Source of the DNA: Anaeramoeba ignava
Lineage: Eukaryota > Metamonada > Anaeramoebidae
Assembly (NCBI GenBank): GCA_028826165.1
Contig: JAPDFW010000022.1
Coordinates: 434,001-498,000, forward strand
Direction of reading: 5' to 3'
Length of the DNA stretch: 64,000 bases
Shown here: positions 20,701 to 29,600 of the stretch, in pieces
How the letters are laid out: every line of letters starts with the position of its first letter
How positions within the stretch are numbered: the first letter of the stretch is position 1
The notes under the pieces: model-generated
What the model was told of the DNA's origin: nothing
What the model saw: only the letters and a program-made list of their open reading frames with translations
The model's database searches: none
Translations under genes and position numbers: made by a program

Positions 20701-22393
20701 TGATCATTTTGGATTAATTAATATCCAAGATTTATACCAAAAAATTAAACCTTTTTCTAAAAAACTCCCCTCAAATTTTTCATCTGGAAAAAAAGCAAGA
20801 CAAATTATAGACTTGGAAATTAACACTTTATCTTTTGGATTTTGTTCTCAAAACCAAAAATTTGATTTTCATAAATTTGGAAAAATTGGAAATTCTTTGA
20901 ATAATTTCAAATCAAAAATTTATAAAATTTATAAAATTTGGACAAACAAAGTATTTCAAATTACACTTGAAAATAACGCCAAAATACTCTGTTCAAAAAA
21001 TCAACCATTAATTTGTAAATCCATTGATGGTTTCAAATGGGAAACTGTTGATAATATTAAACAAGGAGATGAAATTTTGATTATAAACTCTTTTCCAAAA
21101 TTTCAACCAAAAAAAATAAATTCTGAAAAAGTAGATTCATTTGGTTTTCCCTTTGTTTGTTTAGTTGGATGGTTTTTTTGTTGTGGAAAAATGAATTTGA
21201 TTCAAAAAACAATTTCTTTAAGTTTTTCAGAAAATTGGGAATTAAAAGAATTGATTAAAATTATAAAAGAAAATAATATTGATAAAGAAAGGATGATAAT
21301 AAGCAAAAGCTTTATTGAGTTTAGATCAGAAAAAATTGTGGAAAAAATTCTCAAAATCTTTGGATTTACAAAAAGAAAAGATCAAAACCCAATTTTTATA
21401 CCAAAAGAAACGCATATATCAAAATTTATTAATTTAAATTTGCTGAAGAATTTAGATCAAGAGATGATCAAGATATTCATAAGAAGTTTTTTCAAAAATT
21501 TCTCGAACAACACAAAACAAACAATATTTTGGCAAACAAAAACAAGATTGCTTATGATAAGCATGATATATCTTTTCCAGATTTCGCAAATTAGAATTTT
21601 AAGGATGGATTTTAATAAATTAGGAATTGAATTCCAAAATCCAAAATTTGGAGGTTGTGATGAAACAAAAGAAAAATTATATTTAAACGAACAATTAAGG
21701 ACAATTGAAGTGATTGAAAAAAAGCAAATTCTCTCTCAATATCTTTATGATCTCGAAACTGAAACAGGAGATTTTGTTGGAGGAGAAATAGGGATTCCAT
21801 TGCACAACTCAAAATATGTAGGAGAGTCAGAAAAGGCGATCAAAAAAATATTTGACAAAGCAAGACAAGTTTCACCATCAATAATATTCTTTGATGAAAT
21901 TGATTCTTTGGGAGCAAAACGAACAGGAGATGAAGGCGGATCTGGAGTAACAGACCGAGTTTTGAGTCAGTTACTCAATGAAATGGATGGAATCAATGAT
22001 CTTCGAAATGTGACTGTTGTTGCAGCAACAAATAGACCTGATTTACTTGATCCAGCGCTTTTAAGACCAGGTCGTTTTGATAGGAAAATATACATTCCTC
22101 TTCCTGATTTTGATGCTCGTTGCAAGATTTTTGAAATCCAATTATCCAAAATTCCACATTCTTCTGATGTTGATGATCTTATTCCAAAATTTGCTCAAGA
22201 TTCACAAAATTTTTCTGGTGCTGAAATTGTTTCTGTTTGTCGTGAAGCTTGTGTTTTTGCTATTGAGGAAAATCCTAATGCTTTGCAAGTTTTACCTTTT
22301 CATTTTACTAAAGCTTTGAAAATTTTTATTCCCAGAACTCCAAAAGAATTGATTGATTATTATGAAAAATTTGAATCCAAAAGGGAGAAATGA
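17792..22393 (+). CDS. AFG2/SPATA5-type double AAA+ ATPase interrupted by an intein
   Basis: AFG2 (Drg1; SPATA5 in animals, CIP111 in plants) is a hexameric ATPase that strips shuttling factors from pre-60S ribosomes. The 1533-residue precursor has an N-terminal domain (about 1-270), AAA domain D1 with Walker A GPPGTGKT (308-315), Walker [14 protein letters not shown] and RRPGRFDRE, then an N/Q-rich insert (about 510-855) and D2 with GPPGCSKT (930-937). The Cys-Ser form of this Walker A is the AFG2 hallmark. D2 is broken after GPEIF (956-960) by an intein (961-1339), after which [11 protein letters not shown] resumes with [20 protein letters not shown] and [10 protein letters not shown]. Without intein and N/Q insert about 800 residues remain, the normal length. 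One uninterrupted reading frame; no intron. Confidence 0.93.
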   Translation: MSSQKSKSNKKKRNKKLKKENQTNLISVPSIEESQKEWKIKLITFLKQKNNQKINLNLEEARKFHYVYINPKDMISHSVTTNTPLVLMNTENNRMVVMNSKPNVSISSGNIFIANEDDLLNLGISRQKSQTTGVESHAVILEHLSSKHQVVQASKITLIPESISAKILFSGKDSNPETIKLSNTYISQTLRDRFVMSGSRLSIFLFGSNRIFLMGSTKPKSHTIYEITNKTKIVVKIDSYKFLKNQKWNTKYYQVKSDELEGFGGLEAVGGLESQTKTIKEIIEYPVKFPEIFSMFKIRPVVGILLFGPPGTGKTLLAKAIAKDSKRNVFVINAPEIAGQYYGESEQILRDVFSSARSKSPSLILVDEMDTIFPKREAAMNEAEKRIVSEFLIQMDQLSSNYDHHQFDPKIHNSENFHLQNVIVIGTTNRIEAIDPAFRRPGRFDREIELGVPSEKEREKILTILLKSIPNNLSEKDIKYFAGLSHGFVGADLNFLIQEGCLNYMKRIKRKKEENKNQKEIKIENQNQNQNQIQNQNQKEIKIENQNQNQNQNQNQNQIQNQNQNQNQNQNQNQIQNQIQNQNQIQIQNQNQNQNQNQNQNQIQNQNQNQNQIQNQNQKEIKIENQNQNQNQNQNQIQNQNQIQIQIQKEIKIENQIQIQKEMKIENQIQNQNQNQIKNQKEIKIENQNQNQNQNQIQNQNQNQIKNQKEIKIENQIQIQNQNQIQNQIQNQNQNQNQIQIQKEIKIENQNQNQNQNQNQIQYQNQNQNQNQIKNQKEIKIENQIQIQNQNQIQNQIQNQIQNQNQNQNQIKNQKEIKIENQIQIQNQNQIQNQNQNQNQIQKEIKIENQIQKEMKIALESKDLKKAIQKIRPSAMREILIQVPHVNWKDIGGLEDVKQKLKESIEWPIIHPQAFERLGIRAPKGVLLYGPPGCSKTMMAKALATEAGLNFLAVKGPEIFCLSSQTKILTDHFGLINIQDLYQKIKPFSKKLPSNFSSGKKARQIIDLEINTLSFGFCSQNQKFDFHKFGKIGNSLNNFKSKIYKIYKIWTNKVFQITLENNAKILCSKNQPLICKSIDGFKWETVDNIKQGDEILIINSFPKFQPKKINSEKVDSFGFPFVCLVGWFFCCGKMNLIQKTISLSFSENWELKELIKIIKENNIDKERMIISKSFIEFRSEKIVEKILKIFGFTKRKDQNPIFIPKETHISKFINLNLLKNLDQEMIKIFIRSFFKNFSNNTKQTIFWQTKTRLLMISMIYLFQISQIRILRMDFNKLGIEFQNPKFGGCDETKEKLYLNEQLRTIEVIEKKQILSQYLYDLETETGDFVGGEIGIPLHNSKYVGESEKAIKKIFDKARQVSPSIIFFDEIDSLGAKRTGDEGGSGVTDRVLSQLLNEMDGINDLRNVTVVAATNRPDLLDPALLRPGRFDRKIYIPLPDFDARCKIFEIQLSKIPHSSDVDDLIPKFAQDSQNFSGAEIVSVCREACVFAIEENPNALQVLPFHFTKALKIFIPRTPKELIDYYEKFESKREK
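19321..20355 (+). repeat. In-frame CAAAAT/CAAATT array (N/Q/I tract) between D1 and D2
   Basis: About 1 kb of CAAAAT and CAAATT hexamers coding QN and QI, punctuated by at least nine copies of KEIKIENQ. It expands the D1-D2 linker by about 345 residues. It keeps frame because the unit is a multiple of three. Confidence 0.92.
20672..21808 (+). mobile_element. Intein with degenerate LAGLIDADG endonuclease
   Basis: 379 residues (961-1339 of the precursor) sit in D2 between GPEIF and SKYVGESE, which join seamlessly once it is removed. The first residue is Cys961 in a block A sequence ([10 protein letters not shown]), and the last two are His-Asn (1338-1339) after [15 protein letters not shown] (blocks F and G). 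The +1 residue is Ser, a legal splicing nucleophile. Block B reads S1068-K-N-Q1071-P where T-x-x-H is usual, so the catalytic His is Gln. The middle has two decayed endonuclease motifs: LVGWFFCCG (1124-1132; active Asp replaced by Cys) and FIRSFFKNF (1229-1237; Asp replaced by Lys and Phe). Splicing competence is probable because D2 is otherwise intact, but unproven. Homing activity is almost surely lost. Confidence 0.9.
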
Positions 22394-22640
22394 AAATTTG
22401 ATTTAAAATATAAATTAAATAAATTCGATCAATAGAAATTTTTTTGAATATTGATATTAATATTAATTTTAATTTTAATTTTAATTTTAATTTTAATATT
22501 AATTTTAATATTAATTTTAATATTAAATTTAATTTTAATTTTAATTTTAATTTTAAAATTAATTTTAATTTTAATTTTCATTTTTTCATTTTTCATTTTT
22601 TCATTTTTCATTTTTCATTTTTCATTTTTTCATTTTAAAA
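22394..22640 (+). promoter_or_regulatory. Short intergenic region before CWC15 with CATTTTT tract
   Basis: TTTTAA-rich repeats (about 22445-22575) then seven or so TTTTTCATTTTTCATTTTT units (22577-22635) directly before the CWC15 ATG. Same layout as before the AMMECR1 and prohibitin genes. Confidence 0.4.
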
Positions 22641-23435
22641 ATGAGTACATCTTCAAAACCAACATGGAAATCTGCAAGAGGTGGATTGAATCAAGGAGGA
22701 ACACTAACATTTGTTGCAACACAAATACAATCAGCAAGAGACTTACCATCACACAGAAAACTTAAAACAAGAAAACCAGGTCAAGGAAATGAAAATGATA
22801 TTAAAAAAAGAGATTTAAAACAAGAATTAATTCAAAAGGAAAAAAATGCAAATAAAAACGCACTTGGTTTAATAAAAGACCAAAAACAAAAAGAACCAGA
22901 AAAACAATCCCAAAAAGAAACACAAACTCAAGATACTCAAAATATATTAAAAAAATTCGAGGAAATTGATTCAGATGAACATATTTCAGATTCTGAAAGT
23001 GAAAGTGATCAAGAAAAAAAAAGTTCTGAAAACAAACAAAATAATCAATCTGCGGAAAATGAAAACGTAGATGATTCAAGTGATTCAGATTTTAGTTCAG
23101 ATGATTCGGATGATTCAGAATCTTCTGATGAAACAGAATTTTTACTTCAAGAAATTCAGAAAATAAAAGAAGAAAGAGCTGAAAAAGTCAAAGAAGAAGA
23201 AGAGAAAAAACGAATCCAAGAAGAGAAAACTCAAGAGAAGAATATTCTAACTTCAAATCCTTTACTTTCTTTTGATGATGATAATGACGAAAATCCTTTT
23301 TCAATTAAAAGAAGATGGAATGATGATGTTGTTTTTAAAAATCAAGCAAAAGAACCTGAAAAAAGAAAGCGTTTTATTAATGATACAATTAGGAATGATT
23401 TTCATATTCAATTCTTGAGAAGATTTATCAAATAA
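22641..23435 (+). CDS. Spliceosome-associated protein CWC15/Cwf15
   Basis: CWC15 is a subunit of the Prp19/NTC-associated spliceosome core. The 264-residue protein has both conserved ends: an N-terminal block (PTWKSARGGLNQGG, then SARDLPSHRKLKTRKPGQ) and a C-terminal block (KRRWNDDVVFKNQA, RFINDTIRNDFHIQFLRRFI). Between them lie a Lys/Gln region, an acidic Ser/Asp stretch (DSSDSDFSSDDSDDSESSDE) and a coiled coil (EIQKIKEERAEKVKEEEEKK), as in orthologues. It has no intron. Fits the many spliced genes around it. Confidence 0.96.
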   Translation: MSTSSKPTWKSARGGLNQGGTLTFVATQIQSARDLPSHRKLKTRKPGQGNENDIKKRDLKQELIQKEKNANKNALGLIKDQKQKEPEKQSQKETQTQDTQNILKKFEEIDSDEHISDSESESDQEKKSSENKQNNQSAENENVDDSSDSDFSSDDSDDSESSDETEFLLQEIQKIKEERAEKVKEEEEKKRIQEEKTQEKNILTSNPLLSFDDDNDENPFSIKRRWNDDVVFKNQAKEPEKRKRFINDTIRNDFHIQFLRRFIK

Positions 23436-23539
23436 TTATTTAGAAGAAATTTGAAAAAATCAATTAAAAATCAAAAAATAAAAAAATTAAATAAATTAAA
23501 AAAATTTGGAATGAAAAGTTTATTTTGATTAAATTTAAA

Positions 23540-26460
23540 TTATTTTGGGATTTCTTTCCACACTTTTTTTTCAATAAAAGATCCAATAAAAACAATTAGA
23601 ATTATTGTTAAAAGAAAAGAAATAATTTTTTGATTTTCCAAATTTTCTTGATTTTGTTTTTGAATTGAAATTGTTTCTTTTTCTTCTTCAAATAAAATGA
23701 TTTTGTCTTCTTTTTTTTCTTTTAGAATATTTTCTAAAATAGGTTTGAATTCAAAATGAGGTTTAGGATATAAAACTGATCGAGAAGATGAACCAAAAAA
23801 ATCTGTAATTAGAACATTATTTAAATCTCTTTGAAATTGAAATGCTTCCCAATAAGGATTTGAATTAATTGGAGCATGTTTATAACTTTGAAACTATTTA
23901 AATTAATATTTAAATTTATATTTAAAATAATATTTAAATTAATATTTAAATTAATATTTATATTAATATTTAAATTTAAATTAATATTTAAAATAATATT
24001 TAAATTAATATTTAAATTAATATTTAAATTAATATTTAAATTAATATTTAAATTAATATTTAAATTAATATTTAAATTAATATTTAAATTAAATATTTAA
24101 ATTAATATTTAAATTAATATTTAAATTAATATTTAAATTAATATTTAAATCAATATTTAAATTAATATTTAAAATGGATATTTAAAATAATATTTAAATT
24201 AATATTGAAATTAATATTTAAATTAATATTTAAATCAATATTTTTCTAAATCAATTTTAAATCAATATTTAAAATCAATATTTAAATTAATATTTAAATT
24301 AAATATTTAAAAATTAATATTTAAATCAATATTTAAATCCCCTCCAATATTTAAATTAATATTTAAATCAATATTTAAATTAATATTTAAATTAATATTT
24401 AAATTAATATTTAAATTAATATTTAAATTAATATTTAAATTAATATTTAAAATAATATTTAAATCAATATTGAAATTAATATTTAAATTAATATTTAAAT
24501 TAATATTTAAATTAATATTTAAATTAAATATTTAAATCAATATTTAAATCAATATTTATATTAATATTTATATTAAATAATCTACAAGAGAAATAAGCTT
24601 TTCATTGCTTCCAGGAGTTATTTTATCCAAGAAATTAAGGGAAGCAAGAGTGAATTGATCAACTTCAGAAATACCAATATCAGAATCAGAATTTGAAGAA
24701 TAACTATTTTCATGATAACGACTACTTCCAACAACAATAACATTTGGTGAATAAATTCTTTGAAAAAGTGTTGCAGCTTGACAAGTATCAACCATTACAA
24801 AAATCTCATTATATCTTTTATTTTGATGCATTTCCTCAATTGCATTTGCTAATTCATAACTTGTTATTTCTTCTGTATCTTGAAATTTTAAAAATTCATC
24901 TCCTCCATGTCCAGTCATATAAATTAATATGTTTGATCCTGAATCAGTAAATAATCTTTTGTTTCGTGGTTCTTCTTCTTTATGTCTTCCAGTTAAAACT
25001 CTCATGAAGTTTTCAACAGAAACATCAAGGCCTTTAAAATAAATATTTAAAATAATATTTAAAATAATATTTAAATTAATATTTAAATTAATATTTAAAT
25101 TAATATTTAAATTAATATTTAAATTAATATTTAAAATAATATTTAAATTAATATTTAAATTAATATTTAAATTAATATTGAAATTAATATTTAAATTAAT
25201 ATTTAAAATAATATTTAAATAAATACCAATTGGAAATAATATTTAAATTTTAAATTAATATTTAAATCAATATTTAAATTAATATTTAAATCAATATTTT
25301 TAAATTAAATATTTAAATCAATATTTAAATCAATATTTAAAATTAATATTTAAATTAATATTTAAAATTAATATTTAAAATTAATATTTAAATTAATATT
25401 TAAATTAAATATTGAAATTAATATTTAAAAATTGGAAATATTTAAATTAAATATTTAAATTAATATTTAAATTTAAAATATTTAAATCAATATTTAAATT
25501 AATATTTAAAATAATATTTAAAATTCTTAATATTTAAATTAATATTTAAATAAATATTGAAAATAATATTTAAAATTAAATATTTAAAAATATTTAAAAT
25601 TAATATTTAAATTAATATTTAAATTAATATTTAAATTAATATTTAAATTAATATTTAAATTAATATTTAAATTAATATTTAAAATTAATATTTAAATTAA
25701 TATTTAAATTAATATTTAAATTAATATTGAAATTAATATTTAAATTAATATTTAAATTAATATTTAAATTAATATTTAAATTAATATTTAAATTAATATT
25801 TAATTAATATTTAAAATAATATTTAAAATTAAAATATTTTAAATTAATATTGAAATTAATATTTAAAATAATATTTAAATTAATATTTAAATTAATATTT
25901 AAATTAATATTTAAATTAATATTTAAATTAATATTTAAATTAATATTTAAATTAATATTTAAATTAATATTTAAAATAATATTTAAATTAATATTTAAAT
26001 TAATATTTAAATTAATATTTAAATTAAATTAAATTTATTTAATTAATATTTAAATTAATATTTAAATTAATATTTAAATTAATATTGAAATTAATATTTA
26101 AATAAATTTACCTCTATAATCAACCTCTATATTTTCGCCATAAAGATTTATTTTGTGATCTAAATTATTAAAAATTGTTCCAGGATATTTATTTCTTGGA
26201 TTACATGCGTAGTCATCTGCAAGCATTAAAATGATTTGAGAATCTGGAATCCCCAAATTTTTTACAAGATAATATATTGAAAGTGCATTTGCTGTATGTC
26301 TATAATTGAACCAAAATCGAGATGTAGATACAATAACTGCCCAATTACTTGTTATTTTTGATTCTGTGTTTGTAATTTCTTTAGCTTTTAAAGTGTGAGA
26401 ATTTAACAAAAATAAAATTAAAATTGAAATCAAGGAAATTTTAATTGATGAAGAAATCAT
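23540..26460 (-). CDS. GPI transamidase catalytic subunit GPI8/PIG-K
   Basis: GPI8 is the C13-family cysteine protease of the GPI transamidase; it swaps the C-terminal signal of proteins for a GPI anchor in the ER. Exons 26460-26112, 25031-24586 and 23893-23540 give 382 residues (PIG-K is about 395). Residues 1-27 are a signal peptide. Motifs: [42 protein letters not shown] joined to [15 protein letters not shown], catalytic His in [10 protein letters not shown], catalytic Cys in [11 protein letters not shown], and [16 protein letters not shown]-terminal membrane segment ([16 protein letters not shown]) ends with the short basic tail. Both introns are long repeats of the same unit (about 690 and 1080 bp). 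Very secure. Confidence 0.95.
23894..24585 (-). repeat. GPI8 intron 2: ATTTAAATTAAT repeats
   Basis: 692 bp of TTAATATTTAAA dodecamer-like units with point variants. Donor GTAGAT (24585) and acceptor near 23894. Same unit as intron 1 of this gene. Confidence 0.85.
25032..26111 (-). repeat. GPI8 intron 1: ATTTAAATTAAT repeats
   Basis: About 1.08 kb of TTAATATTTAAA units, donor GTAAAT (26111) and acceptor AAAG (25032). The repeat unit matches intron 2. No other content. Confidence 0.85.
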
Positions 26461-26608
26461 AATTTTGAAAAGAAAAAAAATGAAATTAAAAAAATTTGGA
26501 TTTTAATTTTTGAAAAAGAAAAAGAAAAAGAAAAAATTTTGGAAATTTGAATTGTTTTTGTTTGAATTCTTTCTGTTTTTAGAAAAATTAATTATTATTA
26601 TTGTTGTT

Positions 26609-29600
26609 TTAATTATTTTCTTTTTTGTTTTTCTTAGATTTCCTAATCAAAATAATTAAAACAACAATAAGTGCAATCACAACAACTGGAACAACAACAG
26701 AAAGTGAAATAACTTTATCTTTTGAAGAATCACTGGCTGTTTCAACAGGTGCTGGTAAAGTTGTAACTGATGTATATATTGGTAATCCTGATAAATTAGA
26801 TTCTTCACATCTCCAATCAGCTGATGCAAATATTGAAATTTGATAATATGTATCTCCAAGTAAATTAAAAACTGAATAACTTGTCATTGCTGCTGATAAA
26901 CAAACATTTATTGAATTATAACTTAATGAATATCCTTTTAATCCTGTTGATAATTCTAATGCTTCCCAATTACATTCAAATCCACAAATTGTTGAATTGC
27001 AATTAATTGAACTCATGTTTCCTAATTTAGGTGTTATTGAAATTGGTGAACTGGCTAATCCTAATGATTGTGTTTCACAACTTGAATCAGTACATCCTCG
27101 AATTGAAACAAGATATTCAACATTTCCTGCTATTGGTTTTATTGTTCCAATCATTTCATTTCCATTTGATTGAATTGTTGTGAAATTTTGCCAATTAATT
27201 CTGTTATTAATTGAAACTAAATAAGTTTTTGCTTGTGTTAATTTTGTAAATATTATCTCAATTTCTTCAATTTTGGAAATTGATTGATTAATTGTTGGTG
27301 CTGATAATGGTAAAGTTGTAAGTGATAATGTTGAATTTAATCCTGAATATTCATTGTAATTGCAATTTGAATCAGCTGATGCAAATATTGAAATTTCATA
27401 ATTTGCTTTTCCAATTAAACTATCAAATGGATAATTTGTTGTTGATGGTGATAAACAAATTGGTGTTGAATTGAAACTTAATGAATATCCTTTTAATCCT
27501 GTTGATAATTCTAATGATTCCCAATTACATTCAAATCCACAAGATATTGGATTGCAATTAAATGAACTTATATTTCCTAATTTAGGTGTTATTGAAATTG
27601 GTGAACTGGCTAATCCTAAATATCCACTTTCACAATTTTTATCAGTACATCCTAGAATTGAAACAAGATATTCAACATTTCCTGCTAATGGTTTTATTGT
27701 TCCAATCATTTCATTTCCATTTGATTGAATTGTTGTGAATTTTTGCCAATCAATTCCATTATTAATTGAAACTAAATAAGTTTTAGCTAATGTTAATTTT
27801 GTAAATATTATCTCGATTTCTTCAATTTTAGAAATTGATTGATTAATTGTTGGTGGTGATAATGGTAAAGTTGTAAGTGATAATGTTGAAGTTAATCCTG
27901 AATATTCATTGTAATTACAATTTAAATCAGCTGATGCAAATATTGAAATTTCATAATTAGCTCCTCCAAATAATTCAGTTTTTGAATAACTTGTTGTTGA
28001 TGGTGATAAACAAATTGATGTTGAATTGAAACTTAATGAATATCCTTTTAATCCTGTTGATAATTCTAATGATTCCCAATTACATTCAAATCCACAAATT
28101 GTTGAATTACAATTAAATGAACTTATATTTCCTAGTTTAGGTGTTATTGAAATTGGTGAACTGGCTAATCCTAAATATTCACTTTCACAATTTGGATCAG
28201 TACATGTTTTAATTGAAACAATATATTCAACATTTCCTGCTATTGGTTTTATTGTTCCAATCATTTCATTTCCATTTGATTGAATTGTTGTGAATTTTTG
28301 CCAATCAATTTCATTATTAATTGAAACTAAATAATCTTTAATTTTTTCTTGATATTGTGGTGTAAATATTATCTCAATTTCTTCAATTTTAGAAATTGAT
28401 TGATTAATTAAAGGTGGTGGAAGTCGAGAAGTTGTAATAGATAATGTTGTATTATTTCCTGAATATTCATTATAACTACAATTTGAATCAGCTGATGCAA
28501 ATATTGAAATTTCGTAATTAGCTCCTCCAAATAATTCAGTTTTTGAATAACTTGTTTCAAAAATTGATAAGCATTTTGATGTTGAATTGAAACTTAATGA
28601 ATATCCTCTTAATCCTATTGATAAGTCTAATGGTTCCCAATCACAATAAAATCCATAAAGCAATGGAACACAAGTAATCATAACATTTCCTAATTTAGGT
28701 GATATTGAAATAGGTGAAGTAGGTAATCCTAAATAATCAATTCCACAACTTGAATCAGTACATCCTCGAATTGAAATAAGATATTCATAATTTCCTGATA
28801 ATGGACTTAATGTTCCAATCATATCTGTTTCATTTGAATAAAGTGTTGTGAAATTTTGCCAATTTGTTCCATTATTACTTGAAATTAAATAACCTCTTCC
28901 TTGTGTTAATTCTGTGAAAATTAATTTAATTTCTTCAATTTGAGAAATTGATTGTTTAATTATAGGTGGTTGTAATCTTTCAGTTGTAACATTAACAGTA
29001 GAAATTAATCCACAAAAATCATTTGAATTACAACCTGAAACATTGATTTTATATTCTTCAACTTGGAAATTTGCTCTAAAACTTTGATTTGTTGAATTTG
29101 GATAATAAGTATCTGAATCTTCTTTTGTTGTTGCTACATAAGTGAAAGTATAATAAGAAGGTGTTCCAGAAGTTGAAGGTTTTAACCAAGAACAATCAAT
29201 AACTAATACATCTGAAACAACACAATCAAAAGAATTAACATTTGGAAATCCTGTTGAAATTGATGATGAAACAACTTCTCCTTTTTCTTCATCTTCACAT
29301 TCTTCTGTTGAACAAGCCCACATTGAAACATAATAAGTATATCCAAACTCTAATTCATCTACTTTAATATAAGTTGCTGATGAATCATTTATTGAAAAAT
29401 TTGAAGGTAAATCTGTTTCTTTTTGAATAGAAACTTCATAATGATCAAGATTTGGAATTCCTTCAATAATTTCCACATCTGGATAATCCCAAAAAATATC
29501 AATATAATCATAATATCCATCTAAATCATAATTTTTTACAGAATCAATTCTTGTTATCAAATCATATATTGAAGAAGGTTTTCCACATTCATTTAAAGTT

